DNA of 64,000 bases from Geotrypetes seraphini (Eukaryota; Chordata; Amphibia; Gymnophiona; Dermophiidae): assembly GCF_902459505.1 (NCBI RefSeq), contig NC_047084.1:457070140-457134139 (forward strand), given 5' to 3'. The notes under the pieces are model-generated. The model was not told where the DNA came from, searched no databases, and saw nothing but the letters and a program-made list of their open reading frames with translations. A program made the position numbers and the translations under genes. Position 1 is the stretch's first letter. Each line of letters starts with the position of its first letter. This document shows, piece by piece, positions 55,601 to 63,989 of this stretch.

Positions 55601-57764
55601 ATTTATTTTTGCTTCTATGCCAAGCTTCTTTTCAAATTCTTTTTTGACCTGCCTATTAATGTTGCTGCTGATGCTCCTTCTTGTTCTCCTTATTTGATTT
55701 TGCTTTCCATTTTTAATTTTTTTTTTTTCTTTTTGCTTCAATAGCTTCTTTCATGGTACAATTTAATCAGGCTTGCAGTCATTGGTCTTTTTTTTTTCGC
55801 AGATCCTCAGGACAGAGAGAAGAATGAGAGGCTGAAAGGTTCCCTAACAGGGCTCTTCAATATCGGCAATGTTATTCAATCTTTTTCTAGCACCAATCGG
55901 GAAGTTGTTTTCTGATCTCAAACTACAATATCTGCAATTCTTTTTTGAATTTCCAGCAGACATGATATAGGGTTTCCAAGTGCTATCGCATTATATGGAT
56001 GAGATCCAATTGTGGATGACAACGAATTGTCTTAGTCTAATTGTCTCAAAGACAAAAATATTGTGGCTGTCTTCTACTGGAGCCCCACCAAATTCAGCAG
56101 GAGATTAAAAGTCTGGGAGTTATTTTAGATACTTCTCTAAAATTTCGTAGTCGTATCTCTTCAGTTGGTAAGACCGTATTTTTTAAGATCAGGATGGTCT
56201 TAAAATTATGAGACCTGCGAATTTCAAACTGGTTCTGCAGAGCTATGTTTTGCTGTAATTCGCTTCTATGTAGCATGCCAAAGAATTCATTAAGGGCTCT
56301 ATTAGTGGCACAGAACATAGCTGCTAGGATAATAGCCAGATTACCTCGCTATTCACATGTCACACCTTTACTGGCTGAACTTCATTGGTTGCTAGTTGCA
56401 TGGCAAATACAATTCAAGATATTGGCCTTGGTATTTAAATCTGTTCGTGACTTGTTACCTAAGGTGATTGCCTCTTTATTACAGGCAAATGTACCTTGTT
56501 GGCCTCTGAGATCACAAGCTAGAGAGACCTATCCTTGAAACTAGCTCAATCACTATCCTGATACATTCATTAGTAATTTCTCATCTCGATTACTGTAACT
56601 CTCTTCTAAATGGCCTCCCTCAAAAAGAAATTCGTCGTTTACAACTAATACAAAATACTGCAATAAAACTTATCCATAAAGTAGGCAGATACGACCATAT
56701 CACCCCTCTTTTAAAAGAAGCACACTGGCTCCCTATTACTCACCGCATCACCTTTAAAATTATCTTACTATCCTTTAAAATAAAACTTTCTCATCTGCCC
56801 TCATTCCTTGACAAACTTCTCATTCCCTACTGTTCCTCACGCACTCTGAGATCAACTGATCAAAAACTTCTTTTTATCCCCTCTATCAAAGACTTCTACA
56901 ATACACGTAAAGTAAATTTCGCAGTAACTGCCCCTACCCTCTGGAATTCCCTGCCACAGCAACTCCGCGACGAATCACGACTCGATAAATTTAAGACAGA
57001 TTTAAAAACTTTTTTATTTCGTGACGCTTTTGCTAACACTTAGAGCTATCATTCCTTTTTTTTTTTTTTTTTTTATTCTATTTATCAATAATAACCGCTT
57101 TCTTTAAAGCGTCCCTCTCCATTATGTTTTATCCTAACCCCACTATCTCCATTTTTCTTCTCAAATATGTAACTTCACCCTCCCTTCCCTTCTATCCTCA
57201 CTGTCTAGTTCGTCTGGTAATGTTATTTGTATATACACAATACCTTTTTTTTTAGTTTCTTTTAGTTTCTCTTTCTTTTAAATATATTGTTAACCGGCCA
57301 GATATTAACTTGATGGTTGGTATATCAAAATTAATAAAACTTGAAACTTGTCCTTCTGCTTCGTTCGGTCACTAAGGTCATAAATCGATCCCAAATGTTT
57401 CAGATGGCTGGACCTTCATTGAGGAACTCAATTCCAGACTCTATTTGTCTAATTTCTGATTTTTTGGCATTCCGGAAAAGTTTGAAAGCTTTTTTTTCCA
57501 ATTGGCCTTTTCAAGCCTGGGCAATATGTAATTTTAGCAGTTATCTGGCCTTATTTGTTTTAAGGAGCAGGTTTCGGGCTATAAGTTATATACTGTATTG
57601 GATTGTGGTTTGTTGAGTTTTGTTTTAATTATGTATCTATTGCTGTCACCCGCATAGATGCTACAAGTATTTTAAACAAACAACCTACCTGCAACTGCAG
57701 TGTTGAGGATCTCAGGGCGGCAAAATCTCGGCAGGGTCCTGTACAGGCGGCAGTATGTCCAGAC
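43601..57764 (-). CDS. RENBP: RENBP, N-acylglucosamine 2-epimerase (renin-binding protein), eight exons; 5' end not in window
   Basis: Exons 57764-57689, 51715-51543, 51325-51101, 49237-49156, 49022-48847, 47020-46889, 44715-44628 and 43674-43601 join without a phase error into 341 codons plus a TGA. The enzyme interconverts GlcNAc and ManNAc in the cytosol, acting in sialic-acid catabolism, and binds renin. It is an (alpha/alpha)6 barrel. Family signatures are [72 protein letters not shown] and [13 protein letters not shown]. Both catalytic-type histidines (GHAIEAGW and CFHVPR) and the cysteine important in human RENBP (CFH) are present. About 60 N-terminal residues of the human protein have no counterpart here, and no start codon was assigned. 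The protein ends soon after the last helix, without the long human tail. No frame breaks are seen, so it looks functional. Confidence 0.97.
43818..44040. mobile_element. Non-autonomous DNA transposon in the last RENBP intron
   Basis: Left end gggttaccagacatccagat, then ttcaaaacccggcactttg. Matches 11590-11718 inverted. Preceded by a fragment of the 13.6-kb foldback family (gaaaatgacacgagattgg, 43777). Confidence 0.6.
44628..44715 (-). CDS. RENBP: RENBP exon (penultimate)
   Basis: Acceptor ctccaacag|TTC, donor AAAG|gtaagc. Codes [18 protein letters not shown] and [11 protein letters not shown]. Exits in phase 1. Confidence 0.96.
45106..46060. mobile_element. Composite hAT-like element, copy 1
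   Basis: Starts with ccaaaaggttgatcacaatc and ends agtgtgggcacccctg. The order is a GC-rich left part, a GA tract (45380-45545), gatgcacagtcagaagaaga, an AT-rich part, an inserted foldback MITE (45709-45831), and a right end. The second copy is 62866-63989. The right flank gtttagat has the nnnTAnnn form. The left terminus is missing, so no duplication can be matched. Confidence 0.75.
45709..45831. mobile_element. Foldback MITE inside the composite element, copy 1
   Basis: Arms ttttactaaactgcaatagc and gctgtcgcggtttagtaaaa, with a tagcgcagggagc / gctccctgcgcta inner pair. A single arm of the same family is at 50031-50112. Confidence 0.85.
46061..46888. other. RENBP intron, no feature recognised
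   Basis: No repeat family or exon assigned. Short open frames have no motifs. Confidence 0.4.
46889..47020 (-). CDS. RENBP: RENBP exon
   Basis: Acceptor gttttag|CTG, donor AAG|gtaaca. 44 codons: [40 protein letters not shown]. Carries the WWPHTEA signature of the epimerase family. Phase 0 at both ends. Confidence 0.97.
47169..47382 (+). mobile_element. tRNA-derived SINE
   Basis: A worn tRNA-like head (gtggaggagtagcctaaaga, with the B-box-like gggttcaaatcccactgc), a middle part with agattgtaagccctgtgga, and a tail tatgaattaaatc. Confidence 0.75.
47622..48130 (-). mobile_element. CR1 3' end
   Basis: aataagaatagccttactgg, cagaccaatggtccatcgag, then the reverse complement of the C-terminal CR1 coding region up to about 48130. 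Same subfamily as 13876. Short frame breaks are present. Confidence 0.85.
48135..48245 (-). mobile_element. tRNA-derived SINE fragment
   Basis: Read on the minus strand: accaggagtagcctaatggt, then actggattcaattcccacta. Only the tRNA-like head is kept. Opposite orientation to the copy at 47169. Confidence 0.7.
48455..48740 (+). mobile_element. LINE 3'-end remnant, L2-like
   Basis: Worn coding end (about [13 protein letters not shown] at 48617-48655) followed by a short 3' UTR. The pattern of a final LKTYLF-type motif before the stop fits L2-like elements. The family is uncertain. Confidence 0.45.
48847..49022 (-). CDS. RENBP: RENBP exon
   Basis: Acceptor aatacag|GT, donor CAA|gtatgt. Codes [42 protein letters not shown]. 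Holds one catalytic-type histidine in GHAIEAGW. Confidence 0.97.
49156..49237 (-). CDS. RENBP: RENBP exon
   Basis: Acceptor cttcacag|CGC, donor CCCCG|gtaagt. Codes [20 protein letters not shown] and LGRQQNP, ending in phase 1. Confidence 0.97.
49430..49880. mobile_element. Non-autonomous DNA transposon in a RENBP intron
   Basis: Left part cttggaatataagcagagag and cttatattcaggtcagc. Right part gttatattcaggtcagcata and tttgaatatatg. The ends are loosely inverted around a central pyrimidine-rich body. No transposase. Superfamily not determined. Confidence 0.55.
50031..50112. mobile_element. Single arm of the foldback MITE family of 45.7 kb
   Basis: cccttttacaaaaccacaga, agcggtttttagtgcagg, ctcctgacgctcataggaa. 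Only one arm is kept. Confidence 0.65.
50409..50620 (+). mobile_element. SINE-like repeat, copy 1
   Basis: Starts actactacaactactacta, then agcgctaccagacacacgca, gagcttacaatctaaactgc. A second copy follows at 50722 with the same tail (ggttaatcagctggctg). Confidence 0.7.
50722..50975 (+). mobile_element. SINE-like repeat, copy 2
   Basis: Same order of words as copy 1 and extends further (ggattaaaggctacatcaaa, gtgggttttcagtctggttt). Confidence 0.7.
51101..51325 (-). CDS. RENBP: RENBP exon
   Basis: Acceptor ggcctag|GAA, donor CTACAG|gtacca. 75 codons: [58 protein letters not shown]. The region equivalent to the leucine-zipper-like segment of mammalian RENBP lies here; only part of the leucine spacing is visible. 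Confidence 0.97.
51543..51715 (-). CDS. RENBP: RENBP exon
   Basis: Acceptor gcaccag|GG, donor TACAGG|gtgagt. Codes [40 protein letters not shown] and [17 protein letters not shown]. The upstream acceptor at 51716 was chosen because it restores the conserved GEFLLRYARV segment; an internal ag at about 51677 would drop it. Confidence 0.96.
51716..52083. other. RENBP intron, AT-rich, no feature recognised
   Basis: No repeat family or exon assigned. Confidence 0.4.
52084..52431. mobile_element. piggyBac-like MITE with TTAA target
   Basis: The element 52088-52427 begins ccctttcaggaccataagga and ends ccttggtcctgaaaggg, near-perfect 13-bp or longer inverted ends. It is flanked by TTAA on both sides (52084-52087, 52428-52431). 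CCC...GGG ends with a TTAA target are the mark of piggyBac. The 340-bp interior is non-coding. Confidence 0.9.
52432..53094. other. RENBP intron, worn repeat DNA
   Basis: About 52745-52800 carries tattaaaaggcccaacactg and ggccgtgttttggc, like a retroelement tail. 52975-53070 (atagaattggcattaaatt, ccatttatagaattagg) looks like part of a foldback element. No exon. Confidence 0.4.
53095..53455 (-). mobile_element. CR1 remnant, RT region
   Basis: Plus-strand words catccaatcctcaggcacag and catcaagccctggtgattta are the inverse of the VPEDW and SPGLDGF parts of CR1 RT. It is heavily worn. Confidence 0.6.
53878..55540 (-). mobile_element. CR1 LINE, 5'-truncated, RT nearly open
   Basis: Starts in the RT ([20 protein letters not shown]), then [72 protein letters not shown], and after one frame change near 54480 [20 protein letters not shown] and [20 protein letters not shown] to the stop at 54028. 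3' UTR with agaacataagaagttgccc. The FADD motif is intact. Close relative of the copy at 33.6-37.8 kb. Confidence 0.93.
55541..55800. other. RENBP intron, T-rich, nothing recognised
   Basis: Two poly-T runs (about 55719 and 55790). No exon. Confidence 0.4.
55801..57640 (+). mobile_element. L2-like LINE, outer copy, split by another L2-like LINE
   Basis: The C-terminal coding region ([58 protein letters not shown], 56245-56531) stops at 56536. It continues at 57351 with [52 protein letters not shown]. The gap is the L2-like insertion 56537-57350. Confidence 0.8.
56537..57350 (+). mobile_element. L2-like LINE, inner copy, 3' part with open frame
   Basis: From about 56570 an uninterrupted frame runs to TAG at 57041: [78 protein letters not shown]. 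It has no internal Met start because it is 5'-truncated. The 3' UTR ends aataaaacttgaaacttg. TCCTT flanks both sides (56532-56536, 57351-57355), a likely target duplication. Confidence 0.85.
57689..57764 (-). CDS. RENBP: RENBP exon (first one visible)
   Basis: Acceptor gtag|GTC, donor GCAG|gtaggt. Codes [20 protein letters not shown] and NTAVA, ending in phase 1, which matches VWMYCRLYRTFERFRHAQLL in human RENBP. The two or so exons that should precede it were not found up to 64000. Confidence 0.95.
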
Positions 57765-57865
57765 CTACCAGTGAGAGAGCAAAGGAAGGATAAGAGATGG
57801 CAGAGATACAGGTGAGGATGAGGAGAGAAACACAAGCGGGCCCTTTTACTAAGCCACACCATGCA

Positions 57866-58238
57866 CTTAGGACTAAATTCAGTAAATGCCACTCAAAAAA
57901 TGGCGAGTAGGAATAAAAATTTTGGACAAACTTGCCTAATTTGGCGACGAACAATGCCCAAGTCAACCATGCCAATTTTCCACCCATAACCATGCCTACT
58001 TTTAAATATAGATGTCCTTCGGTGTTACTAGGCGTCCTATGAGTTTGGCGCCAAACTCTTAAATTGATTAAGTGTTTTTTTCCTTTGTCTGAAAACCAGC
58101 CTGGCCAATTACCAAGTCGATTAAGACAATTAAAAAATAAAAACTGGGCGCAGATCCCAAACCTAGGTATCACTAGGTGGCTGCATTTCGGGCGCCTAGC
58201 TGTGCCTAACGTAGGCCCCATTTATAGAATTCCCTAGT
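57866..58238. mobile_element. Foldback-type repeat
   Basis: Left aaattcagtaaatgccactc and right gccccatttatagaattccc are loosely inverted; ggcgcc/gggcgcc words recur inside. No coding capacity. Preceded by a fragment ccttttactaagccac (57842). Confidence 0.5.
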
Positions 58239-58958
58239 AAGCGCTCTCACATTAACTGCAGCCAAGTACCACTTGCTAATTTCAGTGGTCCCCAACCGTA
58301 TTCACGTAAAGGGCCATGTTGTGAGTAGGAGAAAGCTCCGAGGGTCACCAAAAGATTTCAAGCTTACCCATACAAGTCTATCAACTCTGTAAACCGCCTT
58401 GACCTGCTTTTCAGACTGGGTATTAAACATTAACAATTAATACTAATATTAATTCTACAACACGTCATAGATATATTCTATATTTTGGATTGTCGACAGT
58501 AGCAAATTCCATAAATGGACAGCTGAGTAATACACCCAGGGTCAGCTATGGACCAGATGAAGCGCTGGCACAAAAGGGCGCCAAATGTCAAGGGCCGTGA
58601 CATCACCGGCCCATAATTTAAGCTAGCATGCAGCTTGAACACTTCCCCCCTCCTTCTCCTCCTGATGCTGCTCCCCAGTCCCTGCAGTGTACGGCTTCAT
58701 AGACCAGTGACTGTGAGGGATGGGGTGGGAGGCCAAAGTCAGCATCAGAGGAGGGAAATGCAGCACTTCCCTCCTTCCACACTACTGCTCAACACCGAAG
58801 CTGGCCCTCTTCCCTCAATGCAGCTGGCCTATGAAGCTGCATCCTGCCAGGACTGAGTAGTAGCTTCAGAGGAAGGAGGAGAGAACTGGCTGGGGGGCAG
58901 GACATGGATCAGAGCACCATAATCTCCAAGTCGGCCCTATAAAAGCCACTTAAAAACA
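58239..58958. other. RENBP 5' intron region, no gene recognised
   Basis: A worn L2-like tail (ccgccttgacctgcttttc) lies at about 58398. The rest is unassigned. No match to RENBP N-terminal exons. Confidence 0.4.
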
Positions 58959-59640
58959 GTGGTGTACCAAGAGGGAAGGCAGTCCGCTCCGGGTGCAGAC
59001 CATAACGGGATGCTCCTGGGGTCGGCATCATGGTCCGGGAACTTCACTGCTCTGCTGGTGTTGGGCCTTCCTCTCTGCTAGGTCCTGCCTTCACGGAAGC
59101 GGGAGGAAGGCCCAACACCAGCAGAGCAGCAAGTTAAGACTGCCAACAGTGAGAGAACACTCTTCTTCTTGTACCCGCTGTGGCCTTCTCTCTGCCGCAT
59201 TACTGATGACGTGACAGAGAGAAGCCCTGGCTGAGCAGGCTGCAAAAAATCTCACAGGGGGGGGGGGGAGGTGAGTCAGTCAGGTCCGGAGGTCCTGTAC
59301 AGGGGGATGGGAGCAGGGCTGGTGTTAGGGCCCCCTGTGGGTTGGCATACCTTTCCCTTTCTTTTGGCATCAGCCCACTGTCACCCTGTCTTCTCCGTCC
59401 CACTGACAAACTGACTGAACAGCTGCTCACAGAATCCTCCGTGCTTTATTTTTGCCTTGGTCCGAGCCCAAGAGGAAATAGGAAGTTACATCACTAGGGG
59501 CAGAGCATGGAGGAAACCATGGGAAGTGCTTTGGTCAGTTTGTCAGCAGTATGGGGAAGACAGGGTGACGTTGGACCGGTGCTGAAACAAAGGGAAAGGC
59601 AATGAATGCTGACCAAAGAAGCCCTCTGGACCAACTAGCT
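58959..59640. mobile_element. Probable hAT-like element, left part
   Basis: Starts cagtggtgtaccaagaggg, like the MITE at 40085. The interior has an inverted pair (gctggtgttgggccttcctc at 59056 and its inverse near 59107). A G run lies at 59259-59269. No right end was found, so the boundary is uncertain. Confidence 0.45.
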
Positions 59641-60660
59641 TTTTTTTTTTTTTTTTTTTTACAATGGGGGAGGGGTTTAAAGAAGTTCCAGACTGTGGAT
59701 GGGGGAGGTGACATGAAGGGGAGGAACTTGTGGGGCCCAGAAACAGGAGATTTAGAAAGATGGTGACCAAAGGACTGTTGGGAGACAAGAAAAAAGGAGA
59801 GAAATTGGAAGCGGGGTGGTGTGGAGGGAGAAAGAGCCACTTGAAGGGAGGACAGTTGGGAAGAGAAAGGGACAGATGGTGGACCTGGGGGATGGAGGGA
59901 AAGATATAGGATGGGAAGGTAGGGTAGTTGGGAAGAGGGAGATGGTGGACCAGGGATGGAGGGAGAGAGATGGAAGGACACTTGGGAAGAGAAAGGGGAG
60001 ATAAGTTGGGCCTTGGTAGGGAGGGAGAAATGTTAGGTCTGGGGGAGGAAGGGAGAGAGAGATGCAGCATCTCTTTTATTCCTTCTATCTTATTCAACAT
60101 CAAGTGGGTAGGGAAGAAGAACAGAAAAGAGATGGAGAAATGTTGAACCATGGTGGGAGGGGGGGAAAGAGAGAAGAAGAGATGGACCAATGGGAGGGTA
60201 GGAAGGAAGAGAGGTGGGATAAGATGATGTTAGGGGATGGGGAGAAAGGGACAAATAGATATAGCCTGACAAGAGTGGAGAGAGGGAGGAGGATTCTGGA
60301 AATGATGGAGCCATGTGGAAGAGGTCAAAAGGGGGATGACAAGATGAATGAGACAACAGTGAGAAAGAAGTAAGTACAGTGGTAGAAATGTGGTATTGGG
60401 GAGTAGGAAGAAGGAAACAGGAGGCTGGAAAAGGAGTGAGACAGGAAATGTGAGAGCTAGAGCATAAGAAATGGAGATGGAAAGTTGGTAGGTAGCTGAA
60501 AAGTAAAAGGAAGAGTGAAATTTGAGTGGCTGGAGAGGCAGAAAAGAAAAGGGTGAGAAAAGGAAAGATCAATATATCAAAGATAGGTATAGAGGGAATG
60601 AAACAAAACAGGAGAGAGGAGAAAAGGCATATGGACAGCAACCACTAGAAAGAGAATTAT
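59640..60660 (+). repeat. Long purine-rich (GA) tract after a poly-T run
   Basis: A run of about 22 T at 59640-59660 is followed by about 1 kb of G/A-rich plus strand with loosely repeated gatggaccaaggagggagaga-type words. It is the longest such tract in the window. Open frames on either strand are artefacts. Confidence 0.8.
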
Positions 60661-60749
60661 CAGAAGACACAGGAAAGCAGTCTTATTATACCTTACTGTC
60701 CATCTAAAGCCCTTTGTTCAACGTCTCAAAATCTCCTAACAATTCCCTC

Positions 60750-61165
60750 TTTATGTTTAAATCTATTTTATTAAGCAACAGTAAGTACAACAGCAATAAT
60801 AACCATGGAATGCAGTTTCATCAAACACCCGCGGAGGACTGGACTCTTATGTCCTCCCCGGACCCACCATACCCCCACCCCCCAACAAAGAAAACCCTAC
60901 CCCCACCCACCCCTCCCCATCCCCCCACATATACAGAAAACGCGCAAGCAGGGATCAGCAGAGACATCTAGAAGCACAGTTTCAGAGGTGGAGTCTATTC
61001 AAGACCCGGCTACGACTCTCAGGAGGCAAAATGTTCAAATATGGAGTCCAAGTGTGAACAAAGTCTCTGCTCCGGCGTCGGGAAGAACGAGCCAAACGGG
61101 CTTCCCAACCCATAAGTTCATGGAGGCGATTCCTCCAATACCAGAATGAAGGTGCGCACATCAAC
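60750..61165 (-). mobile_element. L1/Tx1-type LINE, 3'-end fragment
   Basis: On the minus strand: FVHTWTPYLNILPPESRSRV, like the last coding words of L1/Tx1 elements, then an AT-rich end (taatagatttaaac). C-rich stretch at 60865-60925. Confidence 0.5.
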
Positions 61166-61831
61166 ATTACACTTCTCCCTCAATATTCGCAAGGGTTGGA
61201 GGCAGAGCCAGCCCGCGAATATTGAAAATCCACGAACATTTGGACCGGCTCTGACCCACCTCCGCCTTCCCCTGGCATCCCGCACCTTACCTTGTGGATT
61301 TGGAGGGAGAAGTGTAACCATTTTTTATCTCCTTAGCTCTTACTCAACAAAGTACCTCAAAGGAGGACAGTAGTGCGACCTTCTGACTGACTTGGAAGGC
61401 GAGCCTAAACGCATGGGGTGTGGGAGGCGGCAATTATTTGTATTTGGAAAACCACAGTGCACTGGTTCCTTTGCTTAATGGCTCTGACCCTCCCCCAGCA
61501 TCCTGGACCTTACCTGGTGGTCTAGCAGGCTTCGGGGCAGGAGCGATCTTCCTACGCTCCTGCCCCATGCAGATCACCCATACAAAATGGCTGCCATGAG
61601 TTCCCATAGTCTCTCGAGACTACGACGGGAACTCCCTGCAGCCATTTTGTATGAGTGATCTGCACGGGGCAGGAGCACAGGAAGATCGCTCCTGCCCCGA
61701 AAGTCCGCTAGACCACCAGGTAAGGTCTGGGGAGGTCCGATATGCAGTTTTCCTTTATCAAAAAAAAAAAAAAATCACGAATAACTGAATCCGCCAATAC
61801 TGAAACTGCAGATTCGGAGGGAGAAATGTAT
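61166..61831. mobile_element. Non-autonomous DNA transposon with a large internal palindrome
   Basis: Ends acttctccctcaatattcgc and gattcggagggagaaatgta are inverted. An extra inverted end (ggatttggagggagaagtg) lies at 61301-61319, so an internal duplication of the terminus is likely. The centre is the palindrome at 61504-61736. No transposase. Confidence 0.65.
61504..61736. repeat. Imperfect inverted repeat, arms about 110 bp
   Basis: accttacctggtggtctagc with caggagcgatcttcctacgc on the left returns inverted as agatcgctcctgcccc and gaccaccaggtaaggt on the right. The axis lies near 61617 (agtctctcgagact). Confidence 0.85.
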
Positions 61832-62262
61832 TAGATCTAACAATTTTGCAGTAATCGCCCCTACTCTTTGGAACTCCATCCCTAACCATCTTTGTCTAGA
61901 AGTATCCCATTCTCATTTTAAAAACAAGTTATAAACATTCTTATTTCAAGATGTTTTTGATATCTAACTGCCCTTATCAGGACTAAACTTTTTCTGATAA
62001 TATATATTCAGATCCCCCTCCTAACGTATCTTTCCTTTTATGTTCACTTTCCTCTGATTACTGTAGTTCTTCCCATTTTACCCTCTTGTTCCTGTTTGTG
62101 TATTATTTGTCCTACTAACTCCCCATGAGGTCTATTTTATAAGGTTTTAACCTACATTTCTGTCTTCTTTTGTAAAAAAAAAATATATAAATTTATTGTA
62201 CATCACTCAGAAGTTTGATTGCACAGTATAAGAAATTTTAATAAAACTTGAAACTTGAAGTG
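61832..62262 (+). mobile_element. L2-like LINE 3' end
   Basis: Worn coding end (FAVIAPTLWNSIPNHLCLE, then an FKNKL-like part) followed by a 3' UTR ending aataaaacttgaaacttgaa. Relative of the inner copy at 56.5-57.3 kb. Confidence 0.75.
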
Positions 62263-62310
62263 ACAAAATGGGACCAACAGATGGAAAAATAAAATGTCCA
62301 GACAACAAAG

Positions 62311-62865
62311 GTAACATAGTAAATGACAGCAAATAAAGACCCAAATGGTCTATCCAGTCTGCCCAACCATACACGCTCTATAAATTAATAATTTAATTTA
62401 AATGGTCCTTTTTCTTAGATATTTCTGGACCAGAAACTCAGAGCTCTGCCCAGTGGTGTACTTAGGTTCTATCTACTAGAGTCTCCATCAAAACTCACTC
62501 TAGCCCATCTAAACCATCAAAGCCCTCCCCAGCCCATCCTCAACTGAATGGCCATGTACGGGACACAACCCATGCAAGTCTGCCCAGTACTGGACTTAGT
62601 TCTTCAATATATACCCATTATTTTCTGATTAGAGATCTATGTTCATACCATGCTTTTTTGAACACTGTCACCATTTTTCTCTCCATCACCACCCTATCCA
62701 TAAAGAAGAATTTCCTAACATTACTCTTGAGTCTACCACTCTCAACCTCAAATTATACCTTCTGGTTTTACCATTTTCCTTTCTCTGGAAAAGATTTTGT
62801 TCTATGTTAATACCTTTCAAGTATTTGAACATCTGAAATCATATCTCCCCTGACCCTCCTTTCCC
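62311..62865 (-). mobile_element. CR1-related 3' end
   Basis: gtaacatagtaaatgacagc, ccatttatc-type words replaced by tctatccagtctgcccaacc, and the inverse of the coding end (ttcctaacattactcttgag). Same subfamily as 36192. It stops where the composite hAT copy 2 begins. Confidence 0.75.
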
Positions 62866-63989
62866 AAAAGGTTGATCGCGATTGACTGGCAGATTGCGAA
62901 GGCAACGCGAGTTGATCGCATTGTCTTCACGTTCTACTTGCTTCCCAACTCAGAAGTGCCGAGCCAACCAACTTTCCCCACCCAACATCAATTCTGATGT
63001 CAGAGAGGAAGTTCCGGGGCAGCCAATCACTGCCTGGCTGGCCCAGAACTTCCTCTCCGACTTCAGAAATGACAGGGAGAGGAAATCTGGTCAGTCTGAC
63101 GCTTCTGTGTGGGGAAGCAGGGAAAGCTTGGGGCGACGGTGGTTTAGAGGTCTGTTTCCCAATGGCAGCGGCAATGGCTTGGGAGCAGGCAGGGAGACAG
63201 AAAGAAGGGAGAGCAGGGAGACAGAAAGAAGGGAAAAAGAAAGAAAGAAAGGGGGGCCAGGAAGACAAAGAAAGGGGGGCAGGGAGACAGAAAGAAAGAA
63301 AGGGGGACAGGAAGACAGAAAGAAAGGGGGCATGCAGAGAGAAAGACTGACAGAAAGAAAGGGGGGCAGGGAGACAGAAAAAAGAAAGAAAGAAAGAAAG
63401 AAAGGGGAGGGGGGCAGGGAGAGAGGAAGAAAAAGTTGGCGGAGGGAATGAGGTCTGGAAGCATACAACAGGCTGAAAGAAGGTAAGAAATATTGGATGC
63501 ACAGTCAGAAGAAGAAAGTGCAACAATAGACCCATGAAATCACCAGACAACAAAGGTAGGAAAAATGATTTTAGTTTCAATTTAGTGATCAAAATGAGTC
63601 TGTTTTGAGAATATATATCTGCTGTCTATATTTTGCACTATGGCCCCCTTTTACTAAACCGCAATAGTGTTTTTTTAGCGCAGGGAGCCTATGAGCATCA
63701 AGAGCAGCGCAGGGCATTCAGCGCAGCTCCCTGTGCTAGAAACTGCTATCACGGTTTAGTAAAATGGGAGGGGGTATATTTGTTTATTTTTGTATAGTTG
63801 TTCCTGAGGTGACATTGCATAAAGTCATCTGCCTTGACCTCTTTGAAAACCCGTGGAATATAAATGATAATTCACATTTTCTCTGCGTACAGTGTGCTTT
63901 GTGTTTTTTTAAATTTTATTGTTGGTAGATCATTTTGACTTGGTCATTTTAAAAGTAGTTTGCAAGCCCAAAAAGTGTGGGCACCCCTG
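62866..63989. mobile_element. Composite hAT-like element, copy 2
   Basis: Same order as 45106-46060: ccaaaaggttgatcgcgatt, GA tract (63185-63470), gatgcacagtcagaagaaga, AT-rich part, foldback MITE (63645-63766), and the end agtgtgggcacccctg. The GA tract is longer here. The right flank is ctctaagg, again nnnTAnnn. Confidence 0.78.
63645..63766. mobile_element. Foldback MITE inside the composite element, copy 2
   Basis: Arms ttttactaaaccgcaatagt and ctatcacggtttagtaaaat, with the same inner pair and at the same place as in copy 1 (45709-45831). Confidence 0.85.

Noticed and set aside
59535-60641. Long S/P/L/F-rich frames on the minus strand, possible secreted proteins
   Set aside because: They are translations of a GA tract; the same kind appears at every purine-rich tract.
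62927-63592. 221-codon FLSFFL-rich frame as a membrane protein
   Set aside because: It covers a gaaag-rich simple repeat inside a transposon; the hydrophobic look is a composition artefact.
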